DNA of 58,763 bases from Oscillospiraceae bacterium (lineage in GTDB: Bacteria > Bacillota > Clostridia > Oscillospirales > Ruminococcaceae): positions 1 through 58,763 of the forward strand of contig JAGAKZ010000032.1 in the NCBI GenBank assembly GCA_017848115.1, written 5' to 3'. Made by a program: the position numbers and the translations under genes. Below are positions 38,275 to 46,541 of this stretch, piece after piece; position 1 is the stretch's first letter, and each line of letters starts with the position of its first letter. The notes below the pieces were generated by a model that was not told where the DNA came from, searched no databases, and saw only the letters and a list, made by a program, of their open reading frames with translations.

Positions 38275-40023
38275 TCAACGGTTTTGTGGCGAATGTTTTG
38301 CTTTTAGTGTAAGTTTATTTTCGTACATTGCCTGATCGGCACGTGTTATTATCTGTTTGATATCCGGTGGATCCGAATCAAGCTCACTGTCTGCATGAGC
38401 AAATCCGATTGCCACAAAGAAAGGATACCCCTGATAACTTTGTGTTTCATCTTCAAGTTCACGTATTATATCTTCTTCGAGAGAAACATAGGACATACAC
38501 ATAAATTCGTCTCCGCCCGTTCTGTAGACTGTTCCTTTTTTGCCGGCAGCTCTTAAGAATACCTGTGCACAACGTATAATAGCTTCATCGCCCTTTTCAT
38601 GTCCGTAATTATCATTTATATGTCCGAGGAAGTTTATGTCGCAAAGAGCAATGTGCAGATTTTTACATTCTTCAGGATGATCCTCAAGATATATTGCCTT
38701 TTGTTCATAGGTGTTTTTGTCAAGTGCTTGTGTCATAGCATCAAGAGATTCGTTATTGCTGGTAGTGCTTGAATAAAGCTTAGTTTTCTTGCCTGATGAC
38801 TTACGTCTGAGAATAATGGCGGTAAGTATTATCAGCACTATAGCAACGCCTACAATTATAAATATTATATTTCCGCCTTTATTATTGTTACTGATGGCTG
38901 TAGGATCAGCAATAATTACGTTGTCAATATAAAATGGAATGAGATTGTCTGTAGTGTTATCGTTAACTTCCGGCGTTTGCAGATACAGTACAACATTTGC
39001 TGCGCCTGCAGGTACTGCAAAGCTTCCGGTGAGTGTTTTCCATTCATCTTTAGTTACCGATTCTCTTACGATTTCCTGATATACTACATTTCCGTCATAA
39101 TCATACTGGAGATTTAACTGAAAGTCCTGGCTTTCAGCAGCGCCTTCTTCGTTGTACATCACATCAGCAGAATACTGATAGGTCAGATTCCTCTGAATAA
39201 AGTCTGCATTTACCGATGGACCGTTCCAGTTTGATATTCTGTCGGTAGTGTATAACGAATACTGTCCTTCGGTGAAGTGCTGATCATTTCTCATAAGTCT
39301 TACTTCGCCGCGTCCTATCCATCTCTCAAAATCGTTTTCAAATGAATATTTGTATTCGTTCTGATCGATTATAATTTGTTCTGAGTTATCGTCACCGGCT
39401 GGCTCTTGCTCCTGGCCGGCGTTTTCGTTTTTGCTCTGATTCTGGTTTCCTGAATTTGAACCGGAACCGCCGGCTTCATATATTTTTACTGCGTCAACAC
39501 AAAAGTTAAGGTCGACATTAAGTGATTCAAAGTATGTCGTTGTAGAAACATTGTCAGCAGGAACTTCTATTGATCCTATTATCGGAGTCCATTCTCCCGG
39601 TGGTACATCAGTCGTTCTGACATTATTGAATACATCTATTCCGTCAGAACCGACAAATTTTATGGACCATGTGATGGAATCCATAGTTGGTGCTTCATGG
39701 TATACATATGCTTCAAAAGTATATTTTTTCCCGCTTTCAAGAATATTTGTTGCATTTAATGCCGGTCCGTTCCAACTTTGAGTACGTTCAGACATCATAA
39801 GGCATGAACTTCCGGAATAACTGTTAGCAGAATCAATTGTCATAGTACCTGTTCCGCCAAGCGGTGACCAGCCGGAAATACTTCCGTCCTCAAAATCAGC
39901 TGAAAATATAGGTTCTTTTTCATCGGCATATATATAATTATTGTCTGATTGTATTGGTGATGATGCCAAAATCATTGAAACAGCAACTATTTTTGCTAAT
40001 AACGATGATATTTTTAATCTCAT
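38275..40023 (-). CDS. CBM-TM-GGDEF sensor protein, paralogue 8 (two modules, intact GGDEF)
   Basis: 582 residues. Signal peptide about 5-25; type A module 41-183 (SERTQSWNGPA); Gly/Asn/Gln-rich linker 184-218; type B module 224-372 (TDRISNWNGPS, PFYIDNVII); span 385-405; GGDEF domain 427-575. Motif RTGGDEF (503-507), Asp462 in CDINFL and ND-YGH-GD present: probably active. GAGGTGG precedes the ATG. It is the most upstream member of the array and is divergent from a LacI-family gene. Confidence 0.9.
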   Translation of the reverse strand: MRLKISSLLAKIVAVSMILASSPIQSDNNYIYADEKEPIFSADFEDGSISGWSPLGGTGTMTIDSANSYSGSSCLMMSERTQSWNGPALNATNILESGKKYTFEAYVYHEAPTMDSITWSIKFVGSDGIDVFNNVRTTDVPPGEWTPIIGSIEVPADNVSTTTYFESLNVDLNFCVDAVKIYEAGGSGSNSGNQNQSKNENAGQEQEPAGDDNSEQIIIDQNEYKYSFENDFERWIGRGEVRLMRNDQHFTEGQYSLYTTDRISNWNGPSVNADFIQRNLTYQYSADVMYNEEGAAESQDFQLNLQYDYDGNVVYQEIVRESVTKDEWKTLTGSFAVPAGAANVVLYLQTPEVNDNTTDNLIPFYIDNVIIADPTAISNNNKGGNIIFIIVGVAIVLIILTAIILRRKSSGKKTKLYSSTTSNNESLDAMTQALDKNTYEQKAIYLEDHPEECKNLHIALCDINFLGHINDNYGHEKGDEAIIRCAQVFLRAAGKKGTVYRTGGDEFMCMSYVSLEEDIIRELEDETQSYQGYPFFVAIGFAHADSELDSDPPDIKQIITRADQAMYENKLTLKAKHSPQNR

Positions 40024-40088
40024 AAATTTCCACCTCTTTACTATGTTTTTTAATAAGTTATTGTTCGTATGTACAATATGTTAATAAT

Positions 40089-40117
40089 ATTATAACATTT
40101 TTAGATGCTTTTGTCCA
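40089..40117 (-). promoter_or_regulatory. Array-type promoter of paralogue 8
   Basis: Minus strand: TGGACA, 17 bases ending AAAATGT, TATAAT. The -35 differs from the other five by one base. Confidence 0.78.
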
Positions 40118-40195
40118 TATGCATATTAATAAAATAAACTAAAATTATCTGTACAAAATTAATATATTTTTATTTACAAAAGTATGTCAAATTAA

Positions 40196-40254
40196 TTGAT
40201 TTCTACAAATGAATGTGATATAATGTAATTAGGTACTTATGTAAACGATTTAAC
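40196..40254 (+). promoter_or_regulatory. Promoter and likely operator of the LacI-family gene
   Basis: TTGATT at 40196-40201, 17 bases and TATAAT (40219-40224) preceded by TG (extended -10). Downstream, GTAAACGATTTAAC at 40241-40254 is a LacI-type half-symmetric site centred on CG, placed to block transcription: probable self-regulation. Confidence 0.6.
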
Positions 40255-40269
40255 AAGGAGGAATAATAC

Positions 40270-41262
40270 TTGGAAGTTACAATAAAAGACGTTGCTAAAC
40301 TTGCAGGCGTTTCTGTCGCTACGGTTTCGAGAGTATTGAATAATAGTGCGATTGTTTCACCGGAAACAGCTAAAAGCGTGAGTGAAGCGATAAAAGCATT
40401 GAATTACAGACCAAATTTTCTTGGAAGAAATCTTAGAAAAAGAGAGACAAATGTTATTTTAGCTCTTATACCGTCTACAGAACAGACTTATTACAGCGAA
40501 ATTCTTCATGGTATGCAGGTAAAGGCGGCGGATTACGGATATGATATTTTTATGAGTGTTACAAACAGTTATCTGCAACTTGAAGAAAAACTTCTTGGTA
40601 TGCTGTATAACAGAATAGTTGATGCTGCTATACTTCTTGGAACACAGCTTAGCAGCGAACGACTAAATGAGATAGCTGATACGGATTATATAGCACTTTG
40701 CTGTGAAGGCGTAGAGGGTGCTGATGTTCTCAATATAACAATAGACAATGAAAAAGCAGCTTATGACGCAGTAAACTACCTTATATCCATAGGTCACAGG
40801 CAGATAGGTATGGTATCTACTGAAGTAAGAGCACCTTCATCTGTTGCCAGAGAAAAAGGGTATATGAGAGCTTTGCATGACGCAGGTATACCGTTTGATG
40901 ATAAATATCTTTACAGAGGAAGTTATGATTTTTCAAGTGGTGGAGAGGCACTTGAAAAGTTTATGGAGCTTGACAGGAAACCTACAGGTATATTTGCCAT
41001 ATCTGATTTTCTTGCTGCAGGAGTAGTGAAAAAAGCATCTTCACTCGGGATCAAAACAGGAAGGGATTTTTCTGTTATGGGATTTGATAATATAAGCATG
41101 GCAGGGATGTATACGCCATCGATCTCAACTGTAGAACAACCATGTTTTAAAATGGGTGTAAAAGTCGTGGAGCTTCTTATCGAAAATATGAATGGTTGTT
41201 CCCATAAGGGAGATCTGATATTACCCCACAGCCTTGTTTTAAGAGAAACAACAGGGGACTGA
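40270..41262 (+). CDS. LacI-family transcription regulator
   Basis: 330 residues. Helix-turn-helix at 4-23 (IKDVAKLAGVSVATVSR) and hinge; residues about 60-328 are the sugar-binding (periplasmic-binding-like) domain, ending in the usual VELLIENM region. The start is TTG 40270 with AGGAGG eight bases upstream. Such proteins switch carbohydrate genes in response to a sugar. It is divergent from the array and could control it or another sugar operon; the inducer is unknown. Confidence 0.92.
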   Translation: MEVTIKDVAKLAGVSVATVSRVLNNSAIVSPETAKSVSEAIKALNYRPNFLGRNLRKRETNVILALIPSTEQTYYSEILHGMQVKAADYGYDIFMSVTNSYLQLEEKLLGMLYNRIVDAAILLGTQLSSERLNEIADTDYIALCCEGVEGADVLNITIDNEKAAYDAVNYLISIGHRQIGMVSTEVRAPSSVAREKGYMRALHDAGIPFDDKYLYRGSYDFSSGGEALEKFMELDRKPTGIFAISDFLAAGVVKKASSLGIKTGRDFSVMGFDNISMAGMYTPSISTVEQPCFKMGVKVVELLIENMNGCSHKGDLILPHSLVLRETTGD

Positions 41263-41267
41263 CAAAT

Positions 41268-41305
41268 AAAAAGTCGTGTCACATCATAAGTGATGCGATT
41301 TTTTT
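41268..41305 (+). terminator. Bidirectional terminator between lacI-family gene and cca
   Basis: A 15-base stem (41268-41282 with 41290-41304) including G-U pairs, followed by a T run. Confidence 0.75.
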
Positions 41306-42615
41306 ATTTCTTCACAGCGCTTTTCAAGGATGTCATGTTTATTTTCTGTTTTGTCCATTATTACCTCATCAAGAAGTATATTCAGAACATATCCTATATT
41401 TTTGCCATGAATTTCATGTTTCTGAAGGTCTGAGCCGTTTATCTGAAGGGATTTTAGCGATGTACATTCATTTTTGGCAAGTATGTCAAGATAAGTCTCT
41501 TTTACCAGGCTCATATCGTTTAGCGGTTTTTGATTTTCTCCGTCTTTTGAGAGAGAATCTGCTATCTGTACTTCTATGAGCTTCTCAAAAAGTTCAGTTC
41601 CTGTTATTGACATAATTTTTTTGATGTCTTGTCTTGTTGTAAATTTAGTATCATGATATTTTATGAGTTGTGTAACGTCATTTATAGTTTTATTGTCATA
41701 TTTCATACGACGTAGTATTTCAAAAGCCATTTGAGAGCTTTTCAGAGGGTGCCCGATAAAGTGGCCTCTTCCTTTTTCATCAAGTTTAAAACAACTTGGT
41801 TTTGAAATATCATGTAAAAGCATCGTAAGTCTTATAATGGGGTCACATGGAGCATTTTTTACAGCTCTTGCAGTGTGTTCCCATACAGTATAACTATGGT
41901 ATATGCTGTGTTGCTCAAATCCTACAGTTGCTGAGATTTCAGGTATAAATACGGATATTATTTCATGATATTTCATGAGTATTTCAAAAACTGCCGGACC
42001 GCAAAGAAGTTTATCAAGTTCGACGCGTATTCTTTCGACAGCTATCAGTGAAAGAGTTTCTTTAAGCTCAAAAATATATTTTTCTGTAAGAGGTTCTATT
42101 GTAAAATCAAGCTGTGATGCAAATCTTACAGCACGCATTATCCGGAGCGCATCTTCATCAAATCTTTTCATAGGGTCGCCGACACAGCGTATAATTTTGT
42201 TTTCAAGATCCTTTTTTCCGTTGAAAAAATCTGCTGTTTCGTTCTCGTCATAGGCAAGTGCATTTACAGTGAAATCACGTCTTGAAAGATCGTCACGAAG
42301 ACTTTTGGAAAATGATACGGACTCAGGGTGACGTTTGTCGGTATATATACCGTCTATGCGGTATGTAGTGATTTCTATAAGCATTCCGTTTATCATTACA
42401 GCGATAGTACCATGCTTTTTTCCGATATCTATACATTTGAAATCTTTAAAGACTTCCTGCGTTTCTTCAGGTAGTGCGTTTGTTGTTATATCATAATCAT
42501 TAGGTGTTTTGGATAAGAGAAAGTCACGAACACAACCTCCGACAATGTACGCTTCATAACCATGAGAGTGAAGCAGTGTCAATGCTTTTGTGACATTTTC
42601 AGGAATGTTTATCAT
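41284..42615 (-). CDS. cca: CCA-adding tRNA nucleotidyltransferase with HD domain
   Basis: 443 residues. Poly(A) polymerase/CCA head at 1-150: GGCVRDFLL, NDYDITTNA with the catalytic Asp pair, RRDFTVNALAYD and RFDEDALRIMRAVRFA. An HD domain follows (LLHDISKP). It repairs or adds the 3' CCA of tRNAs; this matters because the tRNA-Gln gene in this window lacks an encoded CCA. The ATG at 42615 is used, with AAAGGA before it; the frame is open to 42663. Confidence 0.95.
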   Translation of the reverse strand: MINIPENVTKALTLLHSHGYEAYIVGGCVRDFLLSKTPNDYDITTNALPEETQEVFKDFKCIDIGKKHGTIAVMINGMLIEITTYRIDGIYTDKRHPESVSFSKSLRDDLSRRDFTVNALAYDENETADFFNGKKDLENKIIRCVGDPMKRFDEDALRIMRAVRFASQLDFTIEPLTEKYIFELKETLSLIAVERIRVELDKLLCGPAVFEILMKYHEIISVFIPEISATVGFEQHSIYHSYTVWEHTARAVKNAPCDPIIRLTMLLHDISKPSCFKLDEKGRGHFIGHPLKSSQMAFEILRRMKYDNKTINDVTQLIKYHDTKFTTRQDIKKIMSITGTELFEKLIEVQIADSLSKDGENQKPLNDMSLVKETYLDILAKNECTSLKSLQINGSDLQKHEIHGKNIGYVLNILLDEVIMDKTENKHDILEKRCEEIKKSHHL

Positions 42616-42842
42616 TTCAGTTTTTCCTTTCTGTATTTTTGTAAATATGAGCAATAATAACATTATACCATGATTTTAAATTGTTTTCTATATGTTATCA
42701 TACATTTATCACATTAAAAATTAGAATATATAATATGACTTAAACGAAATTAAAAAAATAATATATAGTGCAAAATCAAATTTATTTTGACGTTCACTAT
42801 AATTTTGGTTTCTGACAAATAGATGAAAGGAAAGATATTAAG

Positions 42843-44195
42843 ATGTTTGAAAACAACAACAATGAAAATTATAACAATGGCGAGGTTGTTTACAACAGTG
42901 AAGATGACAGCAATCCATATTTAAATCAGGAAACTCCGATTAAGAAAAAAAGTGGTGTAAAAAAAGTTCTTAAAGCATTGGGGGCTTTGTGTGCAGTTGC
43001 GCTTATTTCTGTAGGTTCGATAGCAGGTTACAAATATGTTGATGAAAACGGTATACCTTTTATAGATGATAAATCAAATAATAAGCTAAGTACAGAACAC
43101 GCCAAACTTCCGATTTCCGAAGAAGAGGAAGAAAAAACTAATAGCATCGTGGAAACTACAATTGACAGAACAAAGTATCAGACTGAAAGTGTACTTGATA
43201 TATCATCTGCAAATGAACCGATGTCAACTCAGGATATATATAAAAAGGTTGTTCCGTCGGTTGTTGGAATAACAGCAGTCAGTCAGTATCAGACAGCAGA
43301 TTCATTCAGCTTTTTTGGTTATACACCCGGAACTACTGAGGAAAGAGCCGGTACAGGTACGGGTATAGTTATGTCTGAGGACGGATATATTCTTACAAAT
43401 TCGCATGTTATTTACAGTGAAGATTATGGTGTGGCTGTATCTGTAACTATACTTATGCATGATGACACAGAGTATGATGCTGAGATAGTTGGATATGATG
43501 TACAAACAGATATAGCAGTTCTTAAGGTTGATGCCGAAGGACTGATTCCGGCGGTGTTTGGCAGTAGTGGAAGTCTGGAGATAGGAGATCCGGCTCTTGC
43601 TATAGGAAATCCTCTTGGTTTTGATCTTTTCGGCACTCTTACAGTTGGTCATATATCAGGCCTTAACAGAGAAATTGCTGTAAATGACAAAACAATGAAA
43701 CTTATACAGACTGATGCTGCTATAAATTCAGGAAATTCAGGTGGCCCGCTTATAAATGACTGCGGTCAGGTAATAGGTATAAATTCTATGAAAATGTCAT
43801 CATCCTATTCATACAATTCTGCAACGATCGAAGGACTTGGATTTGCTATTCCGATAGACGATGCAAAGAAAATAGTAGATGATCTTATGGCCAACGGATA
43901 CGTTACAGGTCGTCCGCAACTTGGAATGACTTACAGGGATTTGTCTGAGGAAGGTTATGCAGGACAAAGTGGTGTACTTGTTACGGAAGTTGTAAAAGAC
44001 GGTCCGGCATACAAGGCAGGTATACGAAAAAATGACATAATAGTAGGTGCTGATGGTGGTCTTGTTGCTTCACTTGAAGAATATCTTGAGCTTATAGAAG
44101 AATATGAAACAGGCGAGAGCGTAAGACTTACAATAATAAGAAACAGAACATACTATGATGTTGATGTTACTTTTGAAGATGCAAAACCACAATAA
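42843..44195 (+). CDS. HtrA/DegP-type serine protease with PDZ domain
   Basis: 450 residues. An Asn-rich cytoplasmic head (1-38), one span (about 42-62), a trypsin-like domain with His (TNSHV), Asp (TDIAV) and Ser (GNSGG), and a PDZ domain (about 350-445: GVLVTEVVKDGPAYKAGIR). It degrades or refolds damaged exported proteins. It is the second HtrA in the window; this one stands alone with its own terminator. AAAGGAAAGA precedes the ATG. Confidence 0.94.
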   Translation: MFENNNNENYNNGEVVYNSEDDSNPYLNQETPIKKKSGVKKVLKALGALCAVALISVGSIAGYKYVDENGIPFIDDKSNNKLSTEHAKLPISEEEEEKTNSIVETTIDRTKYQTESVLDISSANEPMSTQDIYKKVVPSVVGITAVSQYQTADSFSFFGYTPGTTEERAGTGTGIVMSEDGYILTNSHVIYSEDYGVAVSVTILMHDDTEYDAEIVGYDVQTDIAVLKVDAEGLIPAVFGSSGSLEIGDPALAIGNPLGFDLFGTLTVGHISGLNREIAVNDKTMKLIQTDAAINSGNSGGPLINDCGQVIGINSMKMSSSYSYNSATIEGLGFAIPIDDAKKIVDDLMANGYVTGRPQLGMTYRDLSEEGYAGQSGVLVTEVVKDGPAYKAGIRKNDIIVGADGGLVASLEEYLELIEEYETGESVRLTIIRNRTYYDVDVTFEDAKPQ

Positions 44196-44204
44196 GATAT
44201 AAAT

Positions 44205-44245
44205 AAAGCGTAAATACCTTTTTCTTTGTCAGGTATTTACGCTTT
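44205..44245 (+). terminator. Bidirectional terminator after the htrA-type gene
   Basis: A perfect 15-base stem (44205-44219 with 44231-44245) followed by GTTTTTTT. Confidence 0.88.
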
Positions 44246-45139
44246 GTTTTTTTGTATAGATTCGTTAAGAAGGGAACTTCTTATGGATAAAATAACTGAA
44301 CCTATTGCAAGCAGTGCAAGAGTTATGAGCCATGCACAAGTTTCATTTCTTTTTGTATAAATATCCTTTTTAGGTGTAACGGACATTATTATTTTGTCAT
44401 CAAATGTTTTAAAACATACAAGAGAAGACCTACCTGAAATTTTGTAGGAAAACGACTGTTTGTCTGTTTCAAATTTTTCTTTTTCTATCATACATTTCTT
44501 GTTTTTTAGCTGAGAATTTGTATGATGTTGGTATGTCATTTCAGATTTGTTTATTATTGCTGTTGCGGTTATTGATGAAGATTCATCTTTGGGAAATGAA
44601 AATGATACATTTCCGTGATTAAGCGTAGTATTTGAAAATCGGCATATTAGAAGTCCGCCTGCATCACGTCTTGAAACTGCAGCTACAAAAGTGTGTTTAT
44701 CGTTTTCTATATGTGTTTCTGAAAAATTTGATATGTCCAGCCCAGCTGAGAAATGTTTATCTATGTATGTTTTTTGATTTCCGGCTGAGGTACTGTAGAC
44801 GATAAGACCTGTTTTATCTGAAAGACTTATATCTTCAGCGCCGATTGCTATGCGAAGTTCTTCGAGGGCCATATCTTCAGCAAGTGATATAGGAAACTGC
44901 GAAAGTATGATAGATATGGTCTTGGCTTTTGATTCGTATTCATAACAAAGTTTTTTTATAAGAGCTATGTATTCTGTTTCTGATTTTTTGTAGTTTTCAT
45001 TTGTGAGCTCTATGTGATTTAGTGAGGCTGCTACGGCGTTGTTTTTTTCTACGACACCTATTGAATAATATGCAAGTGAAATTACGAGAACAGATAAAAT
45101 GAGCGGTGCAATGATTATTCTGTAAATTGAATTTTTCAT
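44237..45139 (-). CDS. Two-span membrane protein with sensor-like outer domain, no output domain
   Basis: 300 residues: span about 8-28, an outer region of about 235 residues with a helical start and a Cache/PAS-like beta part (SDKTGLIVYSTSAGNQ), a second span about 262-282, and only 15 residues inside. This is the layout of a Cache-type receptor stripped of its kinase or GGDEF part. The second ATG is used because AAGGAG lies eight bases before it. It is 18 bases after a small membrane gene and likely in one operon with it and DUF368. Function unknown. Confidence 0.72.
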   Translation of the reverse strand: MKNSIYRIIIAPLILSVLVISLAYYSIGVVEKNNAVAASLNHIELTNENYKKSETEYIALIKKLCYEYESKAKTISIILSQFPISLAEDMALEELRIAIGAEDISLSDKTGLIVYSTSAGNQKTYIDKHFSAGLDISNFSETHIENDKHTFVAAVSRRDAGGLLICRFSNTTLNHGNVSFSFPKDESSSITATAIINKSEMTYQHHTNSQLKNKKCMIEKEKFETDKQSFSYKISGRSSLVCFKTFDDKIIMSVTPKKDIYTKRNETCAWLITLALLAIGSVILSIRSSLLNESIQKNKA

Positions 45140-45157
45140 GTGCATCGCTCCTTCTTT

Positions 45158-45553
45158 TTATATATCCGTTGATGGTTTAACAGCCAGACATTCTTTTGGA
45201 ATGTCTTTTAATACAAAATCTTTTTCAAATGTACAAATAGTGTTGTACTGTGCATACATTTTCTGAACACTGTTTTCAAGAAAATAATAATGCCATATAT
45301 AAGGTGCAAGGGGGAGTAAAATAAGTACTGTAAGCAGTGCAAATATTATATTTTCAGAAATGATGAAAATTCCTATACATATAAATAAAATTATTGCAAA
45401 CAGTACAGTAACTATAAGGTGTATAAATCTTTCATGTTGCATAAACTGTATCTGTCGCAGGTGTTCTGTCTTAAGTTCTTCGATATTTTCTATATTTCCG
45501 CTTTTAATAATAGTGTCAATGTAACAAAGATAATTTGAAAGATATTTGCGCAT
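45158..45553 (-). CDS. Small two-span membrane protein, unknown
   Basis: 131 residues. An N-terminal helical head, hydrophobic segments at about 45-62 and 67-85, then a C-terminal cytoplasmic tail. No family recognised. It lies 18 bases after the DUF368 gene and just before the sensor-like gene, so the three are probably one operon. AAGGA lies upstream of the ATG. Confidence 0.65.
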   Translation of the reverse strand: MRKYLSNYLCYIDTIIKSGNIENIEELKTEHLRQIQFMQHERFIHLIVTVLFAIILFICIGIFIISENIIFALLTVLILLPLAPYIWHYYFLENSVQKMYAQYNTICTFEKDFVLKDIPKECLAVKPSTDI

Positions 45554-45571
45554 GAAAATACACCGTCCTTT

Positions 45572-46423
45572 TTAATTTTGTTCAGGACTTTCCTCACTTG
45601 TTTTTGGTGCAAGTACTTTTTCAAAAAATACAGGTATAAAAATTCCGACAATACCGAGAATTATTCCAACAATACCTTGAGTATTGAAGCTGAAATCAGA
45701 CGGGAATATAGTGAGAAGAGAACCAACTATAAGGCCTATGATTATAGCATATGTACCCTGCTTGAATTTTGAGAGTAGCACTGATATAAGCTTTGCTCCT
45801 GCCAAAACTCCGATGACTGCGCCTAATCCTACCGGTATGATAAGAGCTATGTTGAGATCTTTTATTGCTGTGATAGCGGTTTCGTAAAGACCCATTATTG
45901 TAAGCATAAGAGAACCACTTATTCCGGGTATTATCATTGAAAGTGCTGCTACTATACCACCAAAGAACAGCTTTACGGCCAGTCCCATACTGAACTCTGT
46001 TTCAATAGCAACCTGTGCTGCATCTGCATTTTCGAGGAAAAACATAATTACCATTACTCCGAAAGCAAGAAGAAAAGGAATTATATTTACAGGCTTAAAT
46101 GAGCGTTCTGATGTGCCTTCTTTCCAGATCATCGGCAGACTTCCGAGAACTATACCTACAAGTGTTAGTTTGGTAGGTACAGGAAAATTTTCAAAAAGAC
46201 TTGATAGTATTACAGAAGTTCCGAATATACCAAGAAGCAAACCTACTCCAAGTGTGAGTAAAAATCCTATATTTTTTTTGAGTTTTTCGATGTTCAGGGA
46301 TATAGCGTTAAGCAGCTGGTTATATATCTTCAATATAACTGCCATAGTTCCGCCGCTGAATCCCGGTATAACAAAAGCCATACCCAAAGCCATACCTTTT
46401 ATTACTGTGATAACATTTTTCAT
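45572..46423 (-). CDS. DUF368 membrane protein (PopT-type polyprenyl-phosphate transporter)
   Basis: 283 residues, about eight spans. The opening MALGMAFVIPGFSGGTMAVIL and a mirrored inner repeat IIPGISGSLMLTIMGLYE identify DUF368. Members of this family were shown to flip undecaprenyl phosphate back to the inner face for reuse in wall and glycan synthesis. GGAGG precedes the ATG. It is first in a likely three-gene operon. Confidence 0.9.
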   Translation of the reverse strand: MKNVITVIKGMALGMAFVIPGFSGGTMAVILKIYNQLLNAISLNIEKLKKNIGFLLTLGVGLLLGIFGTSVILSSLFENFPVPTKLTLVGIVLGSLPMIWKEGTSERSFKPVNIIPFLLAFGVMVIMFFLENADAAQVAIETEFSMGLAVKLFFGGIVAALSMIIPGISGSLMLTIMGLYETAITAIKDLNIALIIPVGLGAVIGVLAGAKLISVLLSKFKQGTYAIIIGLIVGSLLTIFPSDFSFNTQGIVGIILGIVGIFIPVFFEKVLAPKTSEESPEQN

Positions 46424-46541
46424 AATTTCCTCCGATTTTAATTATAAAATAACACAATAATAATTATAGTATATTGAATTATGGTTTGTCAATTGATTTT
46501 AGTTATTTAAATGAGAATATTTTAAATCCTTATCCCTATCT

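Noticed and set aside
25741-40023. Repeated sequence in the array read as an assembly duplication
   Set aside because: The paralogues differ in length, module number and most residues, so they are real diverged genes.
25741-40117. CRISPR array because of regularly placed short repeats
   Set aside because: The repeats are promoters and terminators at gene spacing, with genes rather than spacers between them.
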